A stretch of DNA of 19,424 nucleotides, from positions 1 through 19,424 of the forward strand of contig JBKHXN010000007.1 in assembly GCA_046565985.1 (NCBI GenBank), read 5' to 3'. Position numbers and translations under genes: made by a program. Below, piece after piece: positions 7,774 through 14,954 of the stretch; positions within the stretch are counted from its first letter, which is position 1, and the number at the start of each line of letters is the position of its first letter. A model generated the notes under the pieces. It made no database searches. It was given only the letters and a program-made list of their open reading frames with translations, and was not told the DNA's origin. The stretch is from Polycyclovorans sp046565985. Lineage in GTDB: Bacteria > Pseudomonadota > Gammaproteobacteria > Nevskiales > Nevskiaceae.

Positions 7774-8865
7774 CTATCCGCGCGCCTGGAGGAAGGCGAG
7801 CTCGGCGATGCGGGTGCTGGCCATGACCTGGGCACGGAAGGCGCTGTAGCTCTCGTACACGCGCCGGGTGAAGGGGTCCTTGTCGGCCGTCTCGCGCACC
7901 ACGCGCTCGGAGGTGGCGCGCAGCTCGTCGAGCACCTCCGCGGGAAACGGCAGCACCTGCACGCCGTGCAGCTCCACCAGCTGCTGCAGCGCGGTCTGGT
8001 TGCGCGCGGTCATCTCCGCCAGCATGGTGTGCGAGACCGCCTCGCAGGCGGTGGAGACGATGCCCTGCAGATCCGCCGGCAGGGCCTCGTACGCAGTCTT
8101 GTTGACGATGCACTCCAGGCAGGCGCCCGGCTCGTGCCAGCCGGGGTAGTAGTAGTATTTGGCGGCCTTGTGAAAGCCGAAGGCCAGATCGTTGTAGGGC
8201 CCGACCCACTCGGTGGCGTCTATGGTGCCGCTCTGCAGTGCGGTGAACAGCTCGCCGCCGGGGATGTTCACCGTGGTCACGCCCAGGCGCGCCAGGACTT
8301 CGCCGCCGGTGCCGGGGATGCGCATCTTCAGCCCCTTGAGATCGGCCAGGCGGTTGATCGGCTTGCGGAACCAGCCGCCCATCTGGGTGCCGGTGTTGCC
8401 GGCGTCGAAGGGTACCAGGTTGAAGCCGGCGTACAGCTCGCGCCACAGTTCCAGCCCGCCGCCGTAGTAGAGCCAGGCGCTCATTTCCTGCGCGGTGAGA
8501 CCAAAGGGCATGGAACAGAAAAACGGCGCGGCCTCGGCCTTGCCCTTCCAGTAGTAGGAGCCGCCGTGGCCCATCTGCGCGCTGCCGCGCGAGACGGCGT
8601 CGAACACCTCCAGGGCCGGCACCCGCTCGCCGGCGCCGTACACGGTTACCGTGATGCGGCCGCCGGAGAGGCGGGTGATCAGTTCGGCCAGGCGGTTGGC
8701 ACCGGTGCCCAGGCCGGGAAAGTTCTTCGGCCAGGTGGTGTACATCTTCCAGTCGTGGCGTTCCGGCCCGGCCGTCTGCGGCGTGGCCGCGTCCTGCGGC
8801 TTGCAGCCCGCCAGTCCGGCCACGCCCCCGACGGCCAGTCCCTTGATCAGATCGCGGCGCTGCAT
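7774..8865 (-). CDS. TRAP transporter substrate-binding protein, DctP/TakP type
   Basis: A 363-residue periplasmic binding protein of the DctP superfamily. The N-terminus MQRRDLIKGLAVGGVAGLAGC combines a twin-arginine motif (RRDLIKG, residues 3-9) with a lipobox ending at Cys21, suggesting a Tat-exported lipoprotein. Family features include MYTTWPKNFPGLGTGANRLA, LKGLKMRIPGTGGEVLARLG, and GTIDATEWVGPYNDLAFGFH followed by YYYPGWHEPG. The last pair resembles the alpha-keto-acid/lactate-binding TakP subgroup, so a small organic acid is the likely ligand. AGGAGA lies 8 nt before the ATG. No DctQ or DctM gene is in the window, so it is an orphan here. Tat dependence is inferred from the motif alone. 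Confidence 0.92.
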   Translation of the reverse strand: MQRRDLIKGLAVGGVAGLAGCKPQDAATPQTAGPERHDWKMYTTWPKNFPGLGTGANRLAELITRLSGGRITVTVYGAGERVPALEVFDAVSRGSAQMGHGGSYYWKGKAEAAPFFCSMPFGLTAQEMSAWLYYGGGLELWRELYAGFNLVPFDAGNTGTQMGGWFRKPINRLADLKGLKMRIPGTGGEVLARLGVTTVNIPGGELFTALQSGTIDATEWVGPYNDLAFGFHKAAKYYYYPGWHEPGACLECIVNKTAYEALPADLQGIVSTACEAVSHTMLAEMTARNQTALQQLVELHGVQVLPFPAEVLDELRATSERVVRETADKDPFTRRVYESYSAFRAQVMASTRIAELAFLQARG

Positions 8866-8887
8866 GGCGGGTGTCTCCTGGGGTTGT

Positions 8888-9751
8888 TCAGTAAAAGGCC
8901 GGCTCGCCCGGCGGGCGGCGGCGGAAGCGCCGGTAGGCCCACCAGTACTGCTGCGGGCACTCGCGCACGCAGCGCTCCACGCCCTGGTTCATGGCGGTGA
9001 CCGCGGTGAGCAGGTCGGGGCTGTCGATCCCCTCCGGCGCGGCATGATAGTGCGCCACGAAGCCCCGGCCCTTGGGCAGGCGCTCGCTGTACATGAAGAT
9101 CACCGCCGCGCCGGTTTCCTGCACCAGCTTGGCCACCAGTACCGGCGAATGCGCCATGACGCCGAAGAACGGTGCAAAGATGCCGCGGCCCTCCGGCGGG
9201 TCCTGGTCCGGCATGAAGTACAGCGCCTCGTTGTTGGCCAGCAGCGGAATCGCCTGCTGGCGCACGCTGCCGCCCTGGGTGGCGATGAGCTTGGCGCCGG
9301 TGCGCGAGCGGCCCTGCAGGCCGAGCGCTTCCAGCGCCCCGCCCTGGGGCTTGTACAGGCCGGTGATGGGATGCCGGGTGGCGTAGGCATGGCCGGCCGC
9401 CTCCCAGCCGCCCAGATGCATGGTCAGCAGGATCACGCCCTTGCCGCGCGCCAGGGCCCGTTCCAGCAGTTCCTCGCCGGTGGACTGGTGGATGCTGGCC
9501 AGCAGCTTGTCCTTGGGCCCGAGCCAGAAGAACGGCGTTTCCGCCACCGACTTCATCTCGTGGCGCAGGCTTTCGCGGCACAGCGCGGCCTGTTCGGCGG
9601 GCGTCATCTCGGGGAAGCAGGCGGCTATATTGCGCAGGGCGGTGCGCCGCCGGTTGTTGGGGATCAGCCACAGCAGACGGCCGATGCCGTCGCCGAGCGC
9701 GTGCAGCGCCCGCAGGGGAAACAGCGCCAGAAAACGGAAGAGTAGATGCAT
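8888..9751 (-). CDS. LpxL/HtrB-type lysophospholipid acyltransferase
   Basis: A 287-residue inner-membrane acyltransferase of the lipid A late-acylation family (PF03279). An N-terminal hydrophobic segment (LLFRFLALFPLRALHALG) anchors it. The catalytic HX4E motif is HLGGWE, with His112 and Glu117. Further signatures are MPDQDPPEGRG (about residues 180-190) and the C-terminal QYWWAYRRFRRRPPGE. It probably transfers an acyl chain to a lipid A precursor or related lipid; whether it is LpxL, LpxM or a paralogue cannot be told. No strong Shine-Dalgarno precedes the ATG at 9751. The TRAP binding-protein gene follows after 22 bp and dtd is divergent. Confidence 0.92.
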   Translation of the reverse strand: MHLLFRFLALFPLRALHALGDGIGRLLWLIPNNRRRTALRNIAACFPEMTPAEQAALCRESLRHEMKSVAETPFFWLGPKDKLLASIHQSTGEELLERALARGKGVILLTMHLGGWEAAGHAYATRHPITGLYKPQGGALEALGLQGRSRTGAKLIATQGGSVRQQAIPLLANNEALYFMPDQDPPEGRGIFAPFFGVMAHSPVLVAKLVQETGAAVIFMYSERLPKGRGFVAHYHAAPEGIDSPDLLTAVTAMNQGVERCVRECPQQYWWAYRRFRRRPPGEPAFY

Positions 9752-9846
9752 GGGAGAAGATTGTTGGACATGCGCCGCCTAAATAAAAGCCCAGCCCCGT
9801 TCAGGTCGCCGGCGCGCCCGGGTCCGGGCAGCCGGGGCGCGTGCCC
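9752..9846. promoter_or_regulatory. Divergent promoter region between acyltransferase and dtd
   Basis: A 95-bp gap between divergent genes. An AT-rich island (TAAATAAAAG, around 9780-9789) stands out in otherwise very GC-rich DNA and may hold -10 elements for one or both directions, for example TTTATT read leftward, but no convincing -35 accompanies it. Just upstream of dtd, GGCGCGCCCGG (9811-9821) can pair imperfectly with the GC-rich segment at 9832-9845, which would partly sequester the dtd ribosome site. Confidence 0.35.
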
Positions 9847-10284
9847 ATGATCGGCCTGTTGCAGCGGGTCAGCAGCGCCGCGGTGCGCGTGGACGGCGAG
9901 GAGATCGCGCGCATTTCCCAGGGCCTCCTGGTGCTGGTGGGCGTATGCCGCACCGACACACCGGCCGATGCGCAGCGGCTCGCCGAGCGCCTGCTGGGTT
10001 ACCGCGTGTTCGAGGACGAGGCGGGCCGCATGAACCGCTCGGTGCGCGACATCCGCGGCGGCCTGCTGCTGGTGCCGCAGTTCACTCTGGCGGCCGACAC
10101 CCGCCGCGGCACGCGCGCCGGGTTTTCCCGCGCCGCCCCGCCTGGCCAGGCGCGCCTGCTGTTTGCGCAGCTGCTGGACCAGGCGCGGGGAGCCTACCCG
10201 CAGGTCGCCGCCGGCCGCTTTGGGGCGGACATGCAGCTGAGCCTGGTCAACGAGGGCCCGGTGACCTTCTGGATCGAAAGTTGA
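9847..10284 (+). CDS. dtd: D-aminoacyl-tRNA deacylase
   Basis: A 145-residue DTD, the proofreading enzyme that hydrolyses D-aminoacyl-tRNAs and glycyl-tRNA-Ala mischarges; cytoplasmic homodimer. It begins MIGLLQRVSSAAVRVDGE. The Gly-cisPro motif is NEGPVTFW with Gly137 and Pro138, and the other active-site loop is VPQFTLAADT (residues 76-85). Starting at the ATG at 9847 rather than the GTG at 9841 gives the same length and residue numbering as the E. coli enzyme (Gly137-Pro138), and GGGGC lies at suitable spacing. Position 77 is Pro where E. coli has Ser. It precedes the his genes by 54 bp. Confidence 0.95.
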   Translation: MIGLLQRVSSAAVRVDGEEIARISQGLLVLVGVCRTDTPADAQRLAERLLGYRVFEDEAGRMNRSVRDIRGGLLLVPQFTLAADTRRGTRAGFSRAAPPGQARLLFAQLLDQARGAYPQVAAGRFGADMQLSLVNEGPVTFWIES

Positions 10285-10308
10285 TTTTGCCCTGCGCGGG
10301 AGTATCCT
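10281..10308 (+). promoter_or_regulatory. Candidate promoter of the hisBHAF-E/tat operon
   Basis: TTGATT (10281-10286) and TATCCT (10303-10308) with a 16-bp spacer; each box matches the sigma-70 consensus at 4 of 6 positions. The -35 overlaps the dtd stop codon. It would give a short leader before hisB at 10339. The genes may also be read through from dtd. Confidence 0.35.
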
Positions 10309-10338
10309 AGCCGCCCTTTCCAGCCAGTCCGGGCCTTG

Positions 10339-10932
10339 ATGTCCGCTCGAAAAGCCAGCGTTGCGCGTGACACGCGCGAAACCCAGATCCGCGTCGAACT
10401 CGATCTCGACGGCAGCGGCAAGGCCGACCTTGCCACCGGCATCCCCTTTCTCGACCACATGCTCGACCAGGTCGCGCGCCATGGACTGGTGGATCTCGTC
10501 GTGCACGCCAGCGGCGACCGCCACATCGACGATCACCACACCGTGGAAGACATCGGCATCAGCCTCGGCCAGGCCTTCGAGCGTGCCGTGGGCGAAAAGA
10601 AAGGCGTGGTGCGCTACGGCCACGCCTACGTGCCGCTGGACGAAGCATTGTCGCGTGTGGTGGTGGATCTCTCCGGCCGCCCCGGCCTGGAGTGGTTCGT
10701 GGATTTTCCGCGCGCCCGCATCGGCGAGTTCGACGTGGACCTGTTCCGCGAGTTCTTCCAGGGCTTCGTCAACCACGCCAAGCTGACGCTGCACATCGAC
10801 GCGCTGCGCGGACGCAACGCCCACCACGTGGCCGAAACCATCTTCAAGGCCTTTGGCCGCGCCCTGCGCATGGCCTGCACACACGACCCGCGCGTGGGCG
10901 ATGTCACGCCCTCCACCAAAGGCGTTCTCTAG
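10339..10932 (+). CDS. hisB: Imidazoleglycerol-phosphate dehydratase
   Basis: A 197-residue monofunctional IGPD that dehydrates imidazole glycerol phosphate to imidazole acetol phosphate; cytoplasmic, Mn-dependent. Metal-binding motifs are plain: FLDHMLDQVARHG (around 37-49), HIDDHHTVEDIGISLG (His66, His67, Glu70) and HHVAETIFKAFGRALR near the C-terminus. The N-terminal phosphatase domain found in enteric HisB is missing, as is usual outside Enterobacterales, so histidinol-phosphate phosphatase must be elsewhere. The ATG at 10339 was preferred to the adjacent in-frame TTG at 10336. hisH follows after 18 bp. Confidence 0.97.
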   Translation: MSARKASVARDTRETQIRVELDLDGSGKADLATGIPFLDHMLDQVARHGLVDLVVHASGDRHIDDHHTVEDIGISLGQAFERAVGEKKGVVRYGHAYVPLDEALSRVVVDLSGRPGLEWFVDFPRARIGEFDVDLFREFFQGFVNHAKLTLHIDALRGRNAHHVAETIFKAFGRALRMACTHDPRVGDVTPSTKGVL

Positions 10933-10950
10933 GGACCACTGCGGCAGACG

Positions 10951-11589
10951 ATGGGCGCGATCGGGGTCATTGATTACGGCATGGGCAACCTGCACTCGCT
11001 CGGCAAGGCGCTGGAGCGGGTGTGCAACTCGGTGCGCGTGGTCATCAGCTACGACCGCGAGGAACTGCAGGCCTGCGATCGCCTGATCCTGCCCGGCGTG
11101 GGCGGCGTCAAGGCCTGCATGGACGAGCTGCACCGCCTGGAGCTCAACGAGCTGATCGCCGAGTTTGCCCGCCAGAAGCCCATGCTCGGCATCTGCCTGG
11201 GCATGCAGGTGATGCTGGATTTCAGCCACGAGAACGGCGGCGTGCCGGCGCTGGGCCTGTTCCCGGGCGAAGTGGTGCGCTTCCCCGACCCGCCGGAAGA
11301 CCCGGCCTACGAGCGCCTCAAGGTTCCGCACATGGGCTGGAACCGTGTCCGCCAGACCCAGGCACACCCCATCTGGAAGGGCGTCACCGACGACAGCTGG
11401 TTCTACTTCGTGCACAGCTACCACGCCCAGAACCGCGACCCCGCCCACACCCTGGGCAGCGCCGAGTACGTGCAGCCCTTTACCGCCGCGCTGGCGCGCG
11501 ACAACATCGTGGCGTTCCAATTCCACCCGGAAAAGAGCCAGAGCAGCGGCATGACGCTGCTCTCCAACTTCGTCAACTGGAAGCCCTGA
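10951..11589 (+). CDS. hisH: Imidazole glycerol phosphate synthase, glutaminase subunit
   Basis: A 212-residue class I glutamine amidotransferase. It starts IGVIDYGMGNLHSLGKALER, has the oxyanion-strand LILPGVGG, the nucleophile elbow GICLGMQ with Cys82, and completes the triad with His192 and Glu194 in QFHPEKSQ. It releases ammonia from glutamine and channels it through the HisF barrel, which turns PRFAR into imidazole glycerol phosphate and AICAR. The family-specific segments VPHMGWN and YFVHSYH are present. Its partner hisF lies two genes downstream. The 141-bp gap before hisA is larger than elsewhere in the cluster and holds a palindrome. Confidence 0.97.
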   Translation: MGAIGVIDYGMGNLHSLGKALERVCNSVRVVISYDREELQACDRLILPGVGGVKACMDELHRLELNELIAEFARQKPMLGICLGMQVMLDFSHENGGVPALGLFPGEVVRFPDPPEDPAYERLKVPHMGWNRVRQTQAHPIWKGVTDDSWFYFVHSYHAQNRDPAHTLGSAEYVQPFTAALARDNIVAFQFHPEKSQSSGMTLLSNFVNWKP

Positions 11590-11644
11590 CCTCCCCGCCG
11601 GCGCCGGCACAACTTGCGATCAGCCTTGCGCTGGTGCAGAGTCA

Positions 11645-11661
11645 GGGTCCGGACCGGACCC
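11645..11661. repeat. Perfect 17-bp palindrome upstream of hisA
   Basis: GGGTCCGG (11645-11652) and CCGGACCC (11654-11661) flank a single A. It lies in the 141-bp hisH-hisA gap, 69 bp before the hisA ATG. The symmetry suits a protein-binding site; as RNA it would form a 6-bp stem with a 5-nt loop but no U-run follows. Function not established. Confidence 0.5.
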
Positions 11662-11730
11662 CAGAACATTCAGCAGACTTCGCGCCGGTTCCTCCCTCCC
11701 GCTCCCCTCCGATTCCCCACCGCTCAAGCC

Positions 11731-12456
11731 ATGCAGCTAGTTCCCGCAATTGACCTGAAAAACGGCCAGTGTGTCCGCCTGCGCCAGGGCCGGATCGACG
11801 ACGTCACGGTGTTCTCCGATGATCCGGTCAGCGTCGCCAGACGCTGGGCCGACGAAGGCGCACAGCGCCTGCACGTGGTGGATCTGGACGGCGCGTTCAA
11901 GGGCCAGCCGGTCAACCTCAAGGTGGTGGAGCAGATCGCCCAGGCGATCAGCATCCCGGTGCAGATCGGCGGCGGCATCCGCGACGAGGAAACCGTGCAG
12001 CGCTATCTGGACGCCGGCGTCCAGTACGTGATCATCGGCACCAAGGCGGTCAACGCGCCGCACTTTCTGCATGACCTGTGCATCGAATTCCCGCGCCATA
12101 TCATCGTCAGCCTCGACGCCAAGGAAGGCCGCGTGGCGCTCAACGGCTGGACCAAGATGACCGGCCACGACGTCATCGAGACCGCGCTGCACTGCGAGCG
12201 TGACGGCGTGGAAGCGATCATCTATACCGACATCGGCCGTGACGGCATGATGGCCGGCTTCAACTCCGAGGCCACGCGCAAGCTCGCCAAGGCGATCAAC
12301 ACCCCGGTGTTTGCCAGCGGTGGCGTGTCCAGTCTCGACGACATCCGCCGGCTCAAGGAAATCGAGGGCGACGGCGTGGCCGGCGCCATCATCGGCCGCG
12401 CCCTGTACGAAGGCGGCTTCAAGCTCTCCGAGGCGCTCAAGATCGCCGCCGGCTGA
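11731..12456 (+). CDS. hisA: Phosphoribosylformimino-AICAR ribotide isomerase
   Basis: A 241-residue (beta/alpha)8 barrel that isomerises ProFAR to PRFAR (Amadori rearrangement). Catalytic Asp8 is in LVPAIDLKNGQ and Asp129 in IIVSLDAKEGR. The phosphate-binding loops are QIGGGIRDEET (about 78-88) and ASGGVSS with GAIIGRALYEG near the C-terminus. YTDIGRDGMMAG is the usual HisA loop. The ATG at 11731 gives the canonical MQLVPAIDLK start; upstream in-frame codons cover the palindrome region and are not protein-like. It supplies PRFAR to HisF, encoded 52 bp downstream. Confidence 0.97.
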   Translation: MQLVPAIDLKNGQCVRLRQGRIDDVTVFSDDPVSVARRWADEGAQRLHVVDLDGAFKGQPVNLKVVEQIAQAISIPVQIGGGIRDEETVQRYLDAGVQYVIIGTKAVNAPHFLHDLCIEFPRHIIVSLDAKEGRVALNGWTKMTGHDVIETALHCERDGVEAIIYTDIGRDGMMAGFNSEATRKLAKAINTPVFASGGVSSLDDIRRLKEIEGDGVAGAIIGRALYEGGFKLSEALKIAAG

Positions 12457-12508
12457 AGCCGTCCGCCCTTTCGCCCCTTTTCCGGCACCTGCTGAGTTCC
12501 CGTTTCCC

Positions 12509-13279
12509 ATGCTGGCCAAACGCATCATTCCCTGTCTGGACATCGACCGCGGCCGCGTGGTCAAGGGCGTCAAGTTCGAAGACGTCCGTGACGCCGGCGA
12601 CCCGGTGGAGGTCGCGCACCGCTACGACCAGCAGGGCGCCGACGAGCTGGTATTCCTCGACATCACTGCCTCGGCCGAAGACCGGCCCACGCTGTTCCAG
12701 ACCGTGGAGGCGGTGGCGCGCGAGATCTACATTCCACTGACCGTCGGCGGCGGCGTACGCACCCTGGCGGATGTGCGCGCCCTGCTCTCGGCCGGCGCCG
12801 ACAAGGTCAGCATCAATACCGCCGCCGTGGAGCGGCCGGAATTCGTCACCCAGGCGGCCGACCGCTACGGCGTGCAGTGCATCGTCGTGGCCTTGGACGC
12901 CAAGCGCGTCAGCAAGAAGAAAGAGCCGCTGCGCTGGGAGATCTTCACCCACGGCGGCCGCAAGCCGACCGGCCTGGACGCCGTGGAGTGGGCGGTCAAC
13001 ATGACCGCCAAGGGCGCCGGTGAACTGCTGGTCACCAGCATGGACCGTGACGGCACGCGCGAGGGCTACGACAACGAACTGCTGCGCGCCATCAGCGACG
13101 CGGTGACGGTGCCGATCATCGCCAGCGGCGGCGTGGGCGAACTGGAGCACCTGTACGACGGCCTGATCGTCGGCGGCGCCGACGCGGTACTCGCCGCCAG
13201 CATCTTCCATCACGGCACCCATACGGTGCGTGAAGCCAAAAACTACCTGGCCGGCAAGGGCGTGCGCGTCCGGGTGTAA
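12509..13279 (+). CDS. hisF: Imidazole glycerol phosphate synthase, cyclase subunit
   Basis: A 256-residue barrel, the usual HisF length. Catalytic residues are Asp11 (MLAKRIIPCLDIDRGRVVKG) and Asp130 (IVVALDAKR). Phosphate-binding loops are TVGGGVRTLAD and ASGGVGELEHLYDG. TSMDRDGTREGYD and GADAVLAASIFH are typical. It condenses PRFAR with HisH-derived ammonia. The start at 12509 gives the canonical N-terminus; the frame remains open upstream only across hisA. Just 49 bp separate its stop from hisE, leaving no room for hisI. Confidence 0.98.
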   Translation: MLAKRIIPCLDIDRGRVVKGVKFEDVRDAGDPVEVAHRYDQQGADELVFLDITASAEDRPTLFQTVEAVAREIYIPLTVGGGVRTLADVRALLSAGADKVSINTAAVERPEFVTQAADRYGVQCIVVALDAKRVSKKKEPLRWEIFTHGGRKPTGLDAVEWAVNMTAKGAGELLVTSMDRDGTREGYDNELLRAISDAVTVPIIASGGVGELEHLYDGLIVGGADAVLAASIFHHGTHTVREAKNYLAGKGVRVRV

Positions 13280-13328
13280 GCTTGTACCCCCGGCTGTCGC
13301 CAGCCTGTCACGTTCTGGGCCTAGTCTG

Positions 13329-13658
13329 ATGAATTCCGGAGATGTCCTGCAGCAGCTTTACGCGGTGATCCAAAGCCGCCGCGGAGCCGATCCGCAGGCC
13401 TCGTATGTCGCCAGCCTGTTCGGCAAGGGCGAAGACGCCATCCTCAAGAAACTGGGAGAGGAGGCGGCGGAAACCCTCATCGCGGCCAAGAACCCGGGCG
13501 CCGACGCCCTGGTCCATGAGCTGGCGGACCTGTGGTTTCACAGCCTGGTCCTGCTGGCGCACAAGGGGCTGCCGCTGGAGCGGCTGACCGGGGAGCTGGC
13601 GCAACGTTTTGGGACCTCCGGCCACGCGGAAAAAGCCGCGCGGCCCGTCAAGGAGTAA
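13329..13658 (+). CDS. hisE: Phosphoribosyl-ATP pyrophosphatase
   Basis: A 109-residue MazG-like all-alpha enzyme that converts PR-ATP to PR-AMP, the second step of histidine synthesis. The metal-binding core is visible in SLFGKGEDAILKKLGEEAAE followed by TLIAAK, with HELADLWFHSLVLLA after it. The ATG at 13329 gives MNSGDVLQQLYAVIQSRRGA, which matches the family start. It is a stand-alone HisE: there is no fused or adjacent PR-AMP cyclohydrolase (HisI). The stop overlaps the region of the tatA ribosome site, so hisE and tatA are likely co-transcribed. Confidence 0.95.
   Translation: MNSGDVLQQLYAVIQSRRGADPQASYVASLFGKGEDAILKKLGEEAAETLIAAKNPGADALVHELADLWFHSLVLLAHKGLPLERLTGELAQRFGTSGHAEKAARPVKE
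13650..13655 (+). promoter_or_regulatory. Ribosome binding site of tatA
   Basis: AAGGAG, directly abutting the hisE TAA and 7 nt before the tatA ATG at 13663. It decides the tatA start over an in-frame ATG 54 bp upstream inside hisE. Confidence 0.75.
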
Positions 13659-13662
13659 GGCA

Positions 13663-13893
13663 ATGGGTACATTCAGCATCTGGCACTGGTTGATCGTCCT
13701 GGTCATCGTCCTGGTGATCTTCGGCACCAAGAAACTGCGCAACGCCGGCGGTGATCTCGGCTCGGCGGTCAAGAACTTCAAGGACGCCATGAAGGACGGG
13801 GAGGCCGAAGGCCCCAAGACCCCGGCGGAGCTCAACCAGGCCGCCAAGAGCGAGCCCGAAACCGACAAGCGCAAGCAGGACAGCCAGGTCTGA
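13663..13893 (+). CDS. tatA: Twin-arginine translocase subunit TatA
   Basis: A 76-residue TatA/E protein. One N-terminal membrane helix (IWHWLIVLVIVLVIFG, about residues 5-20) is followed by the conserved hinge FGTKKLRNAGGDLGSAVKNF and an amphipathic helix, then a charged, probably unstructured tail. TatA oligomers form the transport pathway for folded proteins across the inner membrane. The MGTFSIWHW start and the FGxKK motif distinguish it from TatB. It is 4 bp after hisE and 9 bp before tatB, within the common his-tat arrangement. Confidence 0.97.
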   Translation: MGTFSIWHWLIVLVIVLVIFGTKKLRNAGGDLGSAVKNFKDAMKDGEAEGPKTPAELNQAAKSEPETDKRKQDSQV

Positions 13894-13902
13894 CCCGCGT
13901 CC

Positions 13903-14181
13903 ATGCTCGACATCAGCTTCACCGAGCTGGTTTTCTGCCTGGTCATCGCGCTGATCGTGCTGGGCCCGGAGAAGCTGCCCAGGGTGGCCCGCACGGTCGG
14001 CCGCTGGGCCGGGCAGGCCAAGGTCTACATGCGCAATCTCTCCACCGAGCTGGAGCGCGAGACCCAGAGTTCGGAACTCAAGAAACAGCTGCAGGAAGCC
14101 AACCGCCAGCTGCGTGAACAGGCCGGCGCGGCGCGCGAGGCGGTGCGCAAGATCGGCGACGACCTGCCGCCGCGGCCATGA
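13903..14181 (+). CDS. tatB: Twin-arginine translocase subunit TatB
   Basis: A 92-residue TatB, shorter than the E. coli protein (171) but within the range for the family. It starts MLDISFTELVFCLVIALIVL, a periplasmic-side Glu8 plus membrane helix, and continues with GPEKLPRVARTVGRWAGQAK, the TatB-specific GPE/KLP motif. A charged amphipathic or coiled-coil region (LKKQLQEANRQLREQAG) follows. TatB forms the signal-peptide receptor with TatC. Its stop overlaps the tatC start in ATGA. Confidence 0.96.
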   Translation: MLDISFTELVFCLVIALIVLGPEKLPRVARTVGRWAGQAKVYMRNLSTELERETQSSELKKQLQEANRQLREQAGAAREAVRKIGDDLPPRP

Positions 14182-14948
14182 GTGAGCCCAAACCCGGCGC
14201 CAGCGAACAGCCGCTGATCGCCCATCTGCTGGAACTGCGCGACCGCCTGCTCAAGGTGGTCTGGGGCATCGCGCTGGCCTTCCTGCCCCTGGTGATCTAC
14301 GCCAAGGAGCTCTACACCTTTGCCGCCGCCCCGCTGCTGGCGCTGATGCCGGAGGGCACCAGCATGATCGCCACCGAGGTCGCCTCGCCCTTCTTTGCTC
14401 CCATCAAGCTCGCCGGCATGCTCGCGGTGATGCTGTCCATGCCCTGGACGCTGTGGCAGATCTGGGCGTTCATCGCCCCTGGCCTGTACAAGACCGAGCA
14501 GCGCCTGGTGGTGCCGCTGATGGTCTCCAGCACCCTGCTGTTCTATGTCGGCGTCGCCTTCGCCTATTTCCTGGTGCTGCCCACGGTCTTCGGCTTTCTG
14601 CTGGGCATCGCCCCGGAAGGCGTGGCGGTGATGACCGACATCAGCAAGTACCTGGATTTCGTCCTCACCCTGTTTCTGGCCTTCGGCTTTGCCTTCGAGA
14701 CCCCGGTGGCGATCGTGCTGCTGGTGATGACCGGCTTCGTCACGCCGGCCCGGCTGCGCGGCATCCGGGAATACGTGCTGGTCGGCGCCTTCGTGGTCGG
14801 CGCCATCTTTACCCCACCGGACGTGATCTCGCAGCTGATGCTGGCGATCCCGGTGTACCTGCTCTACGAAGTGGGCATCTTCGCCGCGCGCTGGGTAGTG
14901 CCCGGCGCCCGCCAGGTGGAAGCCCAGCAGAGCGGCAAGACCGGCTGA
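14178..14948 (+). CDS. tatC: Twin-arginine translocase subunit TatC
   Basis: A 256-residue polytopic protein with six predicted helices. The cytoplasmic N-terminal receptor motif is LIAHLLELRDRLLKVV, containing the Glu that contacts the RR motif. Other family parts are MPWTLWQIWAFIAPGLYKTE, FAFETPVAIVLLVMTG and IFTPPDVISQLMLAIPVYLLYE. It binds twin-arginine signal peptides with TatB. It is the last gene of the his-tat run; the convergent aroE stop lies 6 bp beyond, so no separate terminator is visible. Confidence 0.98.
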   Translation: MSEPKPGASEQPLIAHLLELRDRLLKVVWGIALAFLPLVIYAKELYTFAAAPLLALMPEGTSMIATEVASPFFAPIKLAGMLAVMLSMPWTLWQIWAFIAPGLYKTEQRLVVPLMVSSTLLFYVGVAFAYFLVLPTVFGFLLGIAPEGVAVMTDISKYLDFVLTLFLAFGFAFETPVAIVLLVMTGFVTPARLRGIREYVLVGAFVVGAIFTPPDVISQLMLAIPVYLLYEVGIFAARWVVPGARQVEAQQSGKTG

Positions 14949-14954
14949 GGCTCT

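Noticed and set aside
5806..9000. A 1064-codon open frame on the plus strand, antisense to the ABC ATPase, TPR-TonB, TRAP and acyltransferase genes
   Set aside because: It shows no domain-like sequence, is rich in Arg, Ala, Gly, Gln and His as expected from the antisense of high-GC genes, and spans several well-supported genes and their gaps.
9841..9846. GTG start for dtd, two codons upstream of the ATG
   Set aside because: The ATG at 9847 gives the canonical start and the same residue numbering as E. coli DTD.
9664..11610. A 648-codon minus-strand frame across dtd, hisB and hisH
   Set aside because: It is antisense to three textbook genes and has no family motif; low stop-codon density in GC-rich DNA explains it.
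13292..13305. Small GGCTG-TCGC-CAGCC hairpin between hisF and hisE
   Set aside because: A 5-bp stem is expected by chance at this GC content and no T-run follows.
14949..14954. Terminator between convergent tatC and aroE
   Set aside because: Only 6 bp separate the stops and no stem followed by a T-run is visible there.
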